Below are positions 1 to 7,450 of a stretch of 64,000 nucleotides of DNA, one piece after another. The notes beneath the pieces were generated by a model, which did no database searches, had not been told where the DNA came from, and saw nothing but the letters and a program-made list of their open reading frames with translations. The stretch lies in NCBI GenBank assembly GCA_019510125.1, contig JAEKKX010000015.1:1-64000 (forward strand). The letters run 5' to 3'. This DNA comes from Lysobacterales bacterium (lineage in GTDB: Bacteria; Pseudomonadota; Gammaproteobacteria; Xanthomonadales; Xanthomonadaceae). The position numbers were made by a program, and so were the translations under genes. How positions within the stretch are numbered: position 1 is the stretch's first letter; each line of letters begins with the position of its first letter.

Positions 1-337
1 CGGTGCAGTCGGAGTCGGCGGTCGCGCCGTCGCCCAGCAGCAGCATGCCGGCGATCTGGCTGGCCGCACCGATCAGCAGGCCACCGATCAGGATCGGCGC
101 CACGTCCGAGATGCGCTTGTGGGCGAAGGCGATCTGGTAACCGGCGATGATCACCGCGATGGTCACGATCGCGACCGACGCCATGTTCAGCAGGCCGCGG
201 ATGTCGTCGAAGAAGCCGCAGACGCGCTGGTCGGCGCCTTCGAAGGTCTGCGCGAACAGGACGTTCGGCACGGCGAGGACGGCGACGAACAGCGCAGCCA
301 TCAGGAACGAGGAAATGCGGCGGTTGTTGAGTTTCAT
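1..337 (-). CDS. virB2: VirB2-like type IV secretion pilin (C-terminus cut by window edge)
   Basis: The reading frame starts at an ATG at 337 and is still open at the left edge after 112 residues, so only the last few residues should be missing. It has a hydrophobic signal peptide (about residues 12-29, ending near VLFAQ) and two later membrane segments (about 46-66 and 79-99) joined by a short basic loop (AHKR). This is the layout of TrbC/VirB2 pilins, which are cleaved and assemble into the T4SS pilus. A GGAG lies 9 bases before the ATG. It follows virB1 by 92 bases on the same strand, so the two are probably cotranscribed. The family call rests on topology and context, because VirB2 proteins are poorly conserved in sequence. 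Confidence 0.82.
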   Translation of the reverse strand, partial: MKLNNRRISSFLMAALFVAVLAVPNVLFAQTFEGADQRVCGFFDDIRGLLNMASVAIVTIAVIIAGYQIAFAHKRISDVAPILIGGLLIGAASQIAGMLLLGDGATADSDCT

Positions 338-429
338 CGAGTTGCTCTCCATGGATTGACGGGGGTGGAACGATTGCTTGGGTGGTGCATCTGCAGACGT
401 GCCCATGGCGGGACGCTGCAGGAAAGGGG

Positions 430-1359
430 TCAGAACACGAAGGCGTCGTCCTGGTTCGGGTCGCTCGCGACGAAGGCCTGGTCGGACCCGCGCGCGCGAC
501 GCTTCGATTCGGTGGGCGCCCCGGCGGCCGGGTCGGCCGGCGCCGGGTCGGCCTGGGCGACGACTGCCCGTGCCGCGACCGAGCCCGTGGGCACGGCCCG
601 GCCGATCGGCGGGAAGTTGTCCGCCGGGGGGGCCGGCGCGGCGGCGACCGCCTGCGGCAGTGCGGCCGGAACCGGCGGCTCGGCCATGGCCGCCGCCGGT
701 GCGGGCGCCGCGACGGCGGCGACCGACTCGTAACGGGAAGGCACGGCTTCGGCCCTGGACGGGCGACCCGCGGCGGGATCGACCGCGGCGACGGCCGCCG
801 GGGCGGCCTGGGCAGGCCCGGGCTCGCCGCCGTAGAGCGGGTAGCGGCTCACCGGCACCGAACGCCTGGCCGCACGGCCGACGACCTCGATGGCCGGACC
901 GTCCGCCGCGACCCCGGACGCACGGCCCTCGCGCAGGGAGGCGTAGATCTTCTGGACGTAGCCGTGGCGGAAGCCGGTGGAGAAATTGCCGGAGTAGTAG
1001 CAACTGAAGGACTTGCCCCAGTCGCCCCCGGCGCGGTGGTAGCACTCGGCCAGGATCTTCGAACCGGCGGTGAGGTTGGCGCAGGGCTCGAACGCCTTTT
1101 CGTAGGACTCCAGGCCGTACTTGCCGAGGTTGTAGCGGTTGACCTGGGCCAGGCCGATCGAGAAGTTGAAGCCGCGCCCTTCCAGCATCCGGACGGTGGC
1201 GAGGGCTTCGGGGAGGTTGCGGGGCTGGCGCACGAGGCGGCCGCCCACGACGCCGATGGCGTAGGGATTGAAGGCCGATTCGACCTGCACCACGTGGTGC
1301 ATGACTTCGTTGGGCACGGACAGCCCCTGGCAGCCCATCAGCTCCATTCCCGGCAACAA
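430..1359 (-). CDS. virB1: VirB1 lytic transglycosylase of the type IV secretion system
   Basis: This is a peptidoglycan-cleaving enzyme that opens the wall for T4SS assembly. The N-terminal 150 residues form an SLT-type domain: VVQVESAFNPYAIG carries the catalytic Glu, followed by GLAQVNRYNL and CYYSGNF. The second half is Ala/Pro-rich and disordered, ending in an acidic-aromatic tail (SDPNQDDAFVF) that I recall from Xanthomonas VirB1 proteins. I chose a TTG start at 1359 because a perfect AGGAGG (1368-1373) lies 8 bases upstream; the next ATG (1347) would be 20 bases away. That gives 309 residues. No classical signal peptide is obvious. It is the first gene leftwards from the divergent region shared with virD4. 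Confidence 0.9.
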   Translation of the reverse strand: MLPGMELMGCQGLSVPNEVMHHVVQVESAFNPYAIGVVGGRLVRQPRNLPEALATVRMLEGRGFNFSIGLAQVNRYNLGKYGLESYEKAFEPCANLTAGSKILAECYHRAGGDWGKSFSCYYSGNFSTGFRHGYVQKIYASLREGRASGVAADGPAIEVVGRAARRSVPVSRYPLYGGEPGPAQAAPAAVAAVDPAAGRPSRAEAVPSRYESVAAVAAPAPAAAMAEPPVPAALPQAVAAAPAPPADNFPPIGRAVPTGSVAARAVVAQADPAPADPAAGAPTESKRRARGSDQAFVASDPNQDDAFVF

Positions 1360-1843
1360 GGCAGCCCCCTCCTGTGTGCGTCTGCGTCCATCGTGCAGCG
1401 ATTGTGATCGATGAAACGGGGCATGCCCTGTTTCTCCCTTATCCCCTCGGCAATGGTCCACAGGCCCGCGGGGACTGTCAACGAAACTTGCGAGACAATC
1501 ATAATTCAAAACAGGCAATGCGTCTCAGATTCTGCTTGTAACGCACGGCCGCGTATGCACCCGGCCACCGTGCCGCGGCGCGCCGCCGAAACGGTTGCGA
1601 CCGCCCCCTGCGGATGGATTAAGATCGATGCCGGTCGACAGGGGATTGCGGCATGGGGTGTGCGCTGGAAACGGTTGCAACTGAAACCATCGGCACCGCC
1701 ACGCCACGCTGCATGCATCCTGCCCGCTCCCGGTCTCGCGACCTGCGACGCATCGACATCCGGCGGCATGCCCCGGCAGGCCCGCCGGCGCCCCGACCGA
1801 CCTCCCCTTCCCGGACCCCTGGACCATCGCAGGACGCCGTTTC
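1360..1843. promoter_or_regulatory. Divergent intergenic region between virB1 and virD4
   Basis: There is no convincing gene in these 484 bases. It must hold the promoters for virB1-virB2 (leftward) and virD4 (rightward). A TTGACA hexamer is present on the minus strand (1476-1481), but there is no good -10 at 16-18 bases. An AT-rich patch (about 1497-1512) stands out from the GC-rich surroundings. The long untranslated length on both sides leaves room for post-transcriptional control. Published work on Xanthomonas citri reports CsrA/RsmA repression of the T4SS through its leaders; no such site is demonstrated here. Confidence 0.5.
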
Positions 1844-3541
1844 GTGAGCAACCAGAATTCCAACACCAAGGCCAAAGTGGCCTTCCTCAGCATCCTCCTG
1901 GTCGCGGCCGTGGCGATGGGACTGTACCTGTCGGGCTACATCATCCTGATGATGCTCAAGCTGCACGGCCACAAGCCGCACTGGGACACCTGGCTGAGCT
2001 ATTACAAGGCGATGCACACGCCGCAGGTCCTGCCCTACGCCAAGAAGATCAAGATGAGCGGCGCCATCGGCTTCGGCCTGCCGCTGGTCGGCTGGCTGGT
2101 GCTGACGATCATGGCCCTGATCCCCCGGCAGCGGGCGCTGCACGGCGACGCGCGCTTCGCCACCGCCGGCGACCTGTCGGCGAAGGACATGTTCAAGCCG
2201 CACAAGAACGGCATCGTGGTCGGCAAGTTCGGCGGCAAGCTGGTGCGGCTGGGCGGCCAGCAGTTCGTGATCCTCGCCGCGCCGACCCGTTCGGGCAAGG
2301 GCGTGGGCATCGTCATCCCGAACCTGCTCGACTACCAGGAATCGATGGTGGTCCTGGACATCAAGCAGGAGAACTTCGACCTGACCAGCGGCTGGCGCGC
2401 CAGCGTCGGCCACGAGATCTACCTGTTCAACCCGTTCGCCGAGGACCGGCGGAGCCATCGCTGGAACCCGCTGACCTACGTCTCCAGCGACCCGGCGTTC
2501 CGCGTGTCCGACCTGATGAGCATCGCGGCGATGCTCTATCCGGACGGCGCCGAGGACCAGAAGTTCTGGGTGAGCCAGGCCCGCAACGCGTTCATGGCGT
2601 TCGCCCTGTACCTGTTCGAGAAGTACGACGACGACCAGAAGATCGGCTTCCCCTTCTCCAAGCCGCCGACCATCGGCGCGATCTATCGCCTGTCCTCCGG
2701 CGACGGCAAGCAGGAGCTCAAGCCGTTCCTGAAGGACCTGTCGCAGCGCCCGTTCCTCAGCAGCCACGCCAAGACCGCGTTCGCCGGCATGCTGTCGCAG
2801 GCGGACGAGACCTTCGCCTCGATCCTAGGCACCTTCAAGGAGCCGCTGAACGCCTGGATCAACCCGATCCTCGACGCCGTGACCAGCGCCGACGACTTCC
2901 TGCTCACCGACGTGCGCAAGAAGAAGATGACGATCTACATCGGCATCCAGCCGAACAAGCTGGCGGAGAGCCGGCTGATCATCAACCTGTTCTTCAGCCA
3001 GCTCATCAACATCAACACCAAGGAGCTGCCGCAGAACAACAAGGAGCTGAAGCACCAGTGCCTGCTGCTGATGGACGAGTTCACCTCCATCGGCAAGGTC
3101 GACATCATCTCGACCGCGGTGTCGTACATGGCGGGCTACAACATCCGCCTGCTGCCGATCATCCAGAGCATGTCGCAGCTCGACGCGACCTACGGCAAGG
3201 ACCTGTCGCGGACGATGATCACCAACCACGCGCTGCAGATCGTCTACGCGCCGCGCGAGCAGCAGGACGCCAACGACTACTCCGAGATGCTCGGCTACAC
3301 CACCGTGCGCAAGGACAGCTTCACCCGCGGGCGCGAATTCAGCCGCAGCGAGTCCGAGGAGCGTCGCGCGCTGATGCTGCCGCAGGAACTGAAGGCGATC
3401 GGCTTCGACAAGGAGATCTTCTTCTACGAAGGCATCCCGCACCCGGTGATGTGCGACAAGATCAAGTACTTCCAGGACAAGTACTTCACCCAGCGGCTGA
3501 TGCCGGCGGTCGAGGTGAAGCCGATGGAAGTCAAGGTCTGA
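1844..3541 (+). CDS. virD4: VirD4 type IV coupling protein
   Basis: This hexameric inner-membrane ATPase recruits substrates to the T4SS. In Xanthomonas-type systems it recognises antibacterial effectors through their C-terminal XVIPCD domains. It has two N-terminal membrane segments (about residues 12-36 and 74-93), a Walker A motif APTRSGKG (146-153) and a Walker B motif LLLMDEF (about 406-412), with DIKQEN and FNPF between them as in TraG/VirD4 proteins. The 565-residue length fits the family. The start is a GTG preceded by AGGA. It stands alone on the plus strand, divergent from virB1-virB2. No effector or immunity pair is recognisable in this window. Confidence 0.95.
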   Translation: MSNQNSNTKAKVAFLSILLVAAVAMGLYLSGYIILMMLKLHGHKPHWDTWLSYYKAMHTPQVLPYAKKIKMSGAIGFGLPLVGWLVLTIMALIPRQRALHGDARFATAGDLSAKDMFKPHKNGIVVGKFGGKLVRLGGQQFVILAAPTRSGKGVGIVIPNLLDYQESMVVLDIKQENFDLTSGWRASVGHEIYLFNPFAEDRRSHRWNPLTYVSSDPAFRVSDLMSIAAMLYPDGAEDQKFWVSQARNAFMAFALYLFEKYDDDQKIGFPFSKPPTIGAIYRLSSGDGKQELKPFLKDLSQRPFLSSHAKTAFAGMLSQADETFASILGTFKEPLNAWINPILDAVTSADDFLLTDVRKKKMTIYIGIQPNKLAESRLIINLFFSQLININTKELPQNNKELKHQCLLLMDEFTSIGKVDIISTAVSYMAGYNIRLLPIIQSMSQLDATYGKDLSRTMITNHALQIVYAPREQQDANDYSEMLGYTTVRKDSFTRGREFSRSESEERRALMLPQELKAIGFDKEIFFYEGIPHPVMCDKIKYFQDKYFTQRLMPAVEVKPMEVKV

Positions 3542-3562
3542 CCGGCGGCCGCTGATGGGTGC

Positions 3563-3604
3563 GCGCCGGCCCTGATGCGCCGGCCCTGATGCGCCGGCCC
3601 TGAT
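3563..3604. repeat. Three exact tandem copies of a 14-bp unit
   Basis: The unit GCGCCGGCCCTGAT occurs three times head to tail (3563-3576, 3577-3590, 3591-3604) just downstream of virD4. It looks like slippage; no function is evident. A second 3 x 14-bp array with a different unit lies at 45074-45115. Confidence 0.95.
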
Positions 3605-3630
3605 GCGCTCGTCCGGATGATCTGATCGTG

Positions 3631-3664
3631 GCGACCGGTCGCGACCTGCGCGACCGGCTATGAT
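3631..3664 (+). promoter_or_regulatory. Probable promoter of the amidohydrolase with a palindromic site
   Basis: A TATGAT -10 hexamer at 3659-3664 lies 27 bases before the amidohydrolase ATG. No TTGACA-like -35 is present. Instead, a perfect 12-bp palindrome GCGACCGGTCGC (3631-3642) and a repeated half GCGACCGG (3650-3657) occupy the -35 area, as expected for a regulator-binding site. This is inference from sequence alone. Confidence 0.45.
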
Positions 3665-3691
3665 CGCGGGACGTCCCCGGGGAGTCCCGCC

Positions 3692-5032
3692 ATGCACCGC
3701 ACCGCCCTCGCCGCCGCGCTCGCCCTCGCCGCCTGCGCACCCGCCGTCGCGTCCGCCGAAGACTTCAGCCTGCACTGCGGACGATTGTTCGACAGCCGGG
3801 CCGGGAAGCTGCTCGATGCGAGGACCGTGGTGGTGCGCGCGGGCAGGATCGCCGAAGTGGTGCCCGGCGCCGTCGACGCCCCGGGCACGACGCCGGTCGA
3901 CCTGTCCGGCCAGACCTGCACGCCGGGCTGGACCGACCTGCACGTGCATCTCAGCGACCAGTCCAGCCCGAAGTCCTACGAGGACGAGTTCCGCCTCGAC
4001 CAGGTGGACTTCGCGCTGCGCGGCGTCGCCTACGCCCGGCGCACGCTGATGGCCGGTTTCACCAGCGTGCGCGACCTCGGCGGCACGCCTGCGCTGCACA
4101 TCCGCGACGCGGTCAACCAGGGGCTGATCCCGGGCCCGCGCATCTGGGCGGCCGGCACCGCGATCGCCACCACCGGCGGCCATGCCGACCCCACCAACGG
4201 CTACAACGCCACGCTGTCGCACCTGGTCGGCCCGCCCGGCCCCACCGAAGGCGTGATCAATTCGGTGGACGAGGCCCGCCAGGCCGTGCGCCAGCGCTAC
4301 AAGGACGGCAGCGACGTCATCAAGATCACCGCCACCGGCGGCGTGCTGAGCTACGCCCGCTCCGGCGACGCGCCGCAGTTCACGGTCGACGAGATCCGCT
4401 CGGTCGTGGACACCGCGAAGGACTACGGCTACCGCGTCGCCGCGCACGCGCACGGCGCCGAGGGCATGAAGCGCGCGGTGCTGGCCGGGGTCACCAGCAT
4501 CGAGCACGGCACCTACATGAACGACGAGATCATGGCCCTGATGAAGCTGAAGGGCACCTGGTACGTGCCGACCATCACCGCCGGCCGCTTCGTCGCCGAC
4601 AAGGCGAAGATCGACGGCTACTTCCCCGACGTGATCCGGCCCAAGGCCGCGCGCATCGGCGCGCTGATCCAGGAGACCGCGGCGAAGGCCTACAAGGCCG
4701 GCGTGAAGATCGCCTTCGGCACCGACATGGGCGTCGGCCCGCACGGCGAGAACGCCCGCGAATTCGGCTACATGGTCGATGCCGGCATCCCGGCGTCGTA
4801 CGCGCTGCAGTCGGCGACGTTCTACGCCGCGCAGGTGCTGGGCGTGGACGACCAGGGCGTGATCGAGCCGGGCAAGCGCGCCGACATCGTCGCCGTGCCC
4901 GGCGACCCGCTGGCCGACATCTCGGTGACGATGAAGGTCGACTTCGTGATGAAGGACGGCGTGGTGTATCGAGACGACAAGGGTCGCCACGACGCCGGAA
5001 GCGACGACGCCAAGGGCAACGGAGCGCGCTGA
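3692..5032 (+). CDS. Exported metal-dependent amidohydrolase (prolidase/imidazolonepropionase-like)
   Basis: This is a 446-residue amidohydrolase-superfamily enzyme, probably hydrolysing a dipeptide or cyclic amide outside the cytoplasm. The metal-binding set is complete: HVH (H84, H86), a candidate carboxylated Lys in DVIKI (K211), AHAHG (H252/H254), SIEHG (H272) and FGTDMG (D345). The N-terminus is a signal peptide. It contains LAAC (12-15), so a lipoprotein is possible, although ASA-ED (about 20-23) also fits ordinary signal peptidase cleavage. GGGGAG precedes the ATG. The stop codon shares one base with the start of the SemiSWEET gene, so the pair is translationally coupled. The substrate is unknown. 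Confidence 0.88.
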   Translation: MHRTALAAALALAACAPAVASAEDFSLHCGRLFDSRAGKLLDARTVVVRAGRIAEVVPGAVDAPGTTPVDLSGQTCTPGWTDLHVHLSDQSSPKSYEDEFRLDQVDFALRGVAYARRTLMAGFTSVRDLGGTPALHIRDAVNQGLIPGPRIWAAGTAIATTGGHADPTNGYNATLSHLVGPPGPTEGVINSVDEARQAVRQRYKDGSDVIKITATGGVLSYARSGDAPQFTVDEIRSVVDTAKDYGYRVAAHAHGAEGMKRAVLAGVTSIEHGTYMNDEIMALMKLKGTWYVPTITAGRFVADKAKIDGYFPDVIRPKAARIGALIQETAAKAYKAGVKIAFGTDMGVGPHGENAREFGYMVDAGIPASYALQSATFYAAQVLGVDDQGVIEPGKRADIVAVPGDPLADISVTMKVDFVMKDGVVYRDDKGRHDAGSDDAKGNGAR

Positions 5033-5283
5033 TGTCGATGGAATGGGCCGGCTACGTCGCGGCGACGATGACCACCCTCTCCTTCGTGCCGCAGGCGGCC
5101 AAGACCATCCGCACCCGCGACACCCGCAGCATCTCGCTGGGCATGTACGTGGTGTTCACCGCCGGCATCGCGATGTGGCTGGTCTACGGCATCGCGCTGC
5201 ATTCGATCCCGATGATCCTGTCCAACATCGTGACCTTCGTGCTGTCGGCGACGATCCTGGGGCTCAAGCTCCGCCACGGCTGA
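5032..5283 (+). CDS. SemiSWEET-family small-solute transporter
   Basis: This 83-residue protein has three hydrophobic helices and the PQ motif of the MtN3/SWEET family (FVPQ, P20-Q21) in the first helix. Bacterial SemiSWEETs are one three-helix repeat that dimerises to move sugars or other small solutes across the inner membrane. The length and the start (SMEWAGYVAATMTTLSFVPQ) fit the family well. It overlaps the preceding amidohydrolase stop by one base. A functional link (uptake of the hydrolysis product) is plausible but untested. Its 3' end overlaps the convergent DUF998-type gene by 20 bp. Confidence 0.9.
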   Translation: MSMEWAGYVAATMTTLSFVPQAAKTIRTRDTRSISLGMYVVFTAGIAMWLVYGIALHSIPMILSNIVTFVLSATILGLKLRHG

Positions 5284-5899
5284 ACGGCGTGCGGCCGACG
5301 CTCCACGCGGCCCACGCCAGCCACAGCCCGAACGCGCACCGCTCCGCCAGCGCGGGCGGCATCGCCGCGGCGCCGGCCACCGCGCACAGCGGCGCCAGCA
5401 GGCCCGCGCAGGCGGCCAACCACGCGGCCGCGCCCGACGCGACGTGGCGGGACAGCGCCCACAGCGGACTCCCCGCGGCGAACGCCAGCCACCACAGTGT
5501 CCAGACCACGCCGTGCAGCCCGGTGGCGGCGTCGTCGGGATGCTGCGGATCGATCGGCCACAGGCCCTGCGCCGCGAACGCGAGCGCCGACAGCACCAGC
5601 AGCCGCGCGCCGATCCGCGCGCCCCACCCCGCCCGCGCCGGCAGGCGTGCGCGCAGCGTCGCCAGCGCGGCGGCCATCAGCAGGCCAGTCGCGCCGAACC
5701 CGAGCGCATTGAACGCGGCCGCGCCGGGCACGCCGATCGCGCCGAGCCAGGCCAGCGGATGCGTGCGCTGGGCGAACCCGGTCGCGCGCACCTCCGGCAG
5801 GGCGCCGCAGACGAGCGCGGCGGCGATGAACACCGCGATCGCGAGCGCGGCGACGACGATCGGCCAGCGGGGACGGGGGCGGACATCGGAAACTTGCAG
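5264..5899 (-). CDS. DUF998-type multi-pass membrane protein (start uncertain)
   Basis: About 200 residues with six or so hydrophobic segments and conserved-looking loops (WPIDPQHPDDAATGLHGVVW). This resembles DUF998 membrane proteins of unknown function. The frame has no ATG near the expected start. The given start is a CTG at 5899 just before the first membrane segment (WPIVVAALAIAVFIAAAL). A GTG falls inside that segment and is unlikely. The frame stays open far upstream without usable starts, so the 5' end is a guess. It is convergent with the SemiSWEET gene and overlaps its last 20 bases. Confidence 0.6.
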   Translation of the reverse strand: MQVSDVRPRPRWPIVVAALAIAVFIAAALVCGALPEVRATGFAQRTHPLAWLGAIGVPGAAAFNALGFGATGLLMAAALATLRARLPARAGWGARIGARLLVLSALAFAAQGLWPIDPQHPDDAATGLHGVVWTLWWLAFAAGSPLWALSRHVASGAAAWLAACAGLLAPLCAVAGAAAMPPALAERCAFGLWLAWAAWSVGRTPFSRGGA

Positions 5900-6088
5900 C
5901 GGACGATCCTCGGGCCGGAGACGGAAACGCGACGGGCCGGGCCCGACGCGCGGCGGAGTATAGCCAGCCCGCGCGCCCCGCCCATGCGCGCCCGCGATGG
6001 ACCCGGACGACGCTCGCGTCCCGGGATTGCGCCTTGGAATCGCGCCCGGGCGTCGCCATAGTGACGGCTCGTTCCCACGGATGCCGCC

Positions 6089-6958
6089 ATGATCGCCCCC
6101 CACGTTTTCGACGCCACCGCACAGAACTTCGAGACCGAGGTCCTGCAGCGCTCCCTGCAGACCCCCGTGCTGGTCGATTTCTGGGCGGAATGGTGCGGGC
6201 CGTGCAAGACGCTGGGGCCGATCCTGGAGAAGCTCGCCGGCGAGTACGGCGGGGCGTTCCGATTGGCCAAGATCGATGTCGAGGCCGAGCAGGAACTCGG
6301 CGCGGCCTTCCAGATCCGGTCGATCCCGACCGTCGTGCTGGTCAAGGACGGGCAACTGGTCGACGGCTTCCAGGGCGCGCTGCCCGAAGGCCAGCTCCGC
6401 GAATTCCTGAAGCACCACGGCATCGAACCCGGCGCCGACGCCGGCATCGCCGGCGACGCGGAGGAGGACGCCCCGGCCCCGGTCGATCCGCAGGCCGAAG
6501 TCGCCCGCCTGCGCGAAGCCGCCGCCGCCGAGCCGGACAAGGCGGAGCTGAAGCTCGACCTCGCCCTCGCCCTGCTCCAGACCGGCGAGGCCGACGAGGC
6601 CGAACGCCTGCTCGACGCGCTGCCCGCCAATCTCGCCACCGACGACCGCACCGTGCGCGCCCGCGCGCGCCTGGGCTTCGCCGCGCTGCTCAAGGACGCG
6701 CCGCCGGTCGAACAACTGGAGGCGGCCGTCGCCATGGACGGCGGCGATCTGCAGGCCCGGCACCTGCTCGGGGTGCGCCACCTCGTCGCCGGCCGGTCCG
6801 AGGAAGGCCTCGAAGAGTTCATCGAAATGCTGCGCCGCGATCGCGCCTACGCCGACGGGCTGCCGCGCCGGGCCCTGATCGACGCCTTCCGGGTGATCGA
6901 GGACGAGGACCTGGTCGGCCGCTACCGCCGCAAGATGTCGTCGCTGCTGCTGGTCTGA
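6089..6958 (+). CDS. cnoX: CnoX/YbbN-like thioredoxin-fold co-chaperone
   Basis: Residues 1-110 are a thioredoxin domain with the redox motif WAEWCGPCK and the cis-proline segment SIPTVVL. Residues 130-289 are a helical, TPR-like region (repeated Ala/Leu/Glu helices). This is the build of CnoX (YbbN), which holds oxidised or unfolded clients and hands them to GroEL or DnaK in the cytoplasm. E. coli CnoX has lost the first active-site Cys, whereas here the full CGPC is kept, so genuine reductase activity is possible. No signal peptide is present. The DUF4442 gene starts 7 bases after the stop, suggesting an operon. Confidence 0.9.
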   Translation: MIAPHVFDATAQNFETEVLQRSLQTPVLVDFWAEWCGPCKTLGPILEKLAGEYGGAFRLAKIDVEAEQELGAAFQIRSIPTVVLVKDGQLVDGFQGALPEGQLREFLKHHGIEPGADAGIAGDAEEDAPAPVDPQAEVARLREAAAAEPDKAELKLDLALALLQTGEADEAERLLDALPANLATDDRTVRARARLGFAALLKDAPPVEQLEAAVAMDGGDLQARHLLGVRHLVAGRSEEGLEEFIEMLRRDRAYADGLPRRALIDAFRVIEDEDLVGRYRRKMSSLLLV

Positions 6959-6964
6959 CCGGCG

Positions 6965-7450
6965 ATGCCGCGCGACCCGTCGCCGCGCACGCTGCGGCGC
7001 ATCCTCAACCTGTGGCCGCCCTACCTGTTCGCCGGGGTGCGGGTGCGCGCGATCGGCGAGGACTGGCGCAGCGCCGAGGTCGAACTGCGCGCCCACTGGT
7101 GGAACCGCAACTACGTCGGGACCCACTTCGGCGGCAGCCTGTTCTCGATGACCGACCCGTTCTGGATGCTGCTGGCGCTGCGCGCGCTGGGCCGCGACTA
7201 CATCGTGTGGGACAAGGCCGGCGAGATCGTCTTCCGCAAGCCCGGGCGCGGCACCGTGCACGCCCGCTTCGTGCTGGACGACGCCGTGCTCGACGAGATC
7301 CGCGCCGCCACCGCGGGCGGCGAGAAGTACCTGCGCTGGTTCGACACCGACGTGGTCGACGCCGACGGCGAAGTCGTCGCACGCACCCGCAAACAGCTCT
7401 ACATCCGCCGCAAGCAGCGCGAACCGGCGGCGGACGGCGTGTCAGGGTGA
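6965..7450 (+). CDS. DUF4442 (hotdog-fold thioesterase-like) protein
   Basis: This 161-residue protein resembles the DUF4442/PaaI-like hotdog group: a short N-terminal helix (LRRILNLWPPYLFAG), then RNYVGTHFGGSLFSMTDPFW. The His-Phe-Gly-Gly-Ser segment corresponds to the acyl-CoA site of these folds. Such proteins are annotated as putative acyl-CoA thioesterases, but substrates are mostly unknown. It begins 7 bases after cnoX and its end overlaps the convergent hypothetical gene by 9 bp. No signal or membrane segment is present. Confidence 0.85.
   Translation: MPRDPSPRTLRRILNLWPPYLFAGVRVRAIGEDWRSAEVELRAHWWNRNYVGTHFGGSLFSMTDPFWMLLALRALGRDYIVWDKAGEIVFRKPGRGTVHARFVLDDAVLDEIRAATAGGEKYLRWFDTDVVDADGEVVARTRKQLYIRRKQREPAADGVSG

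Noticed and set aside
1411-3555. Plus-strand frame starting at 1411 and covering virD4
   Set aside because: Out of frame with virD4 and low complexity; the GTG at 1844 begins a complete VirD4.
5184-7261. Long minus-strand reading frames opposite cnoX and the DUF998 region
   Set aside because: They lie antisense to cnoX or are composed of Arg/Ala/Pro-rich sequence typical of high-GC shadow frames; only the part from about 5264 to 5899 has membrane-protein character.
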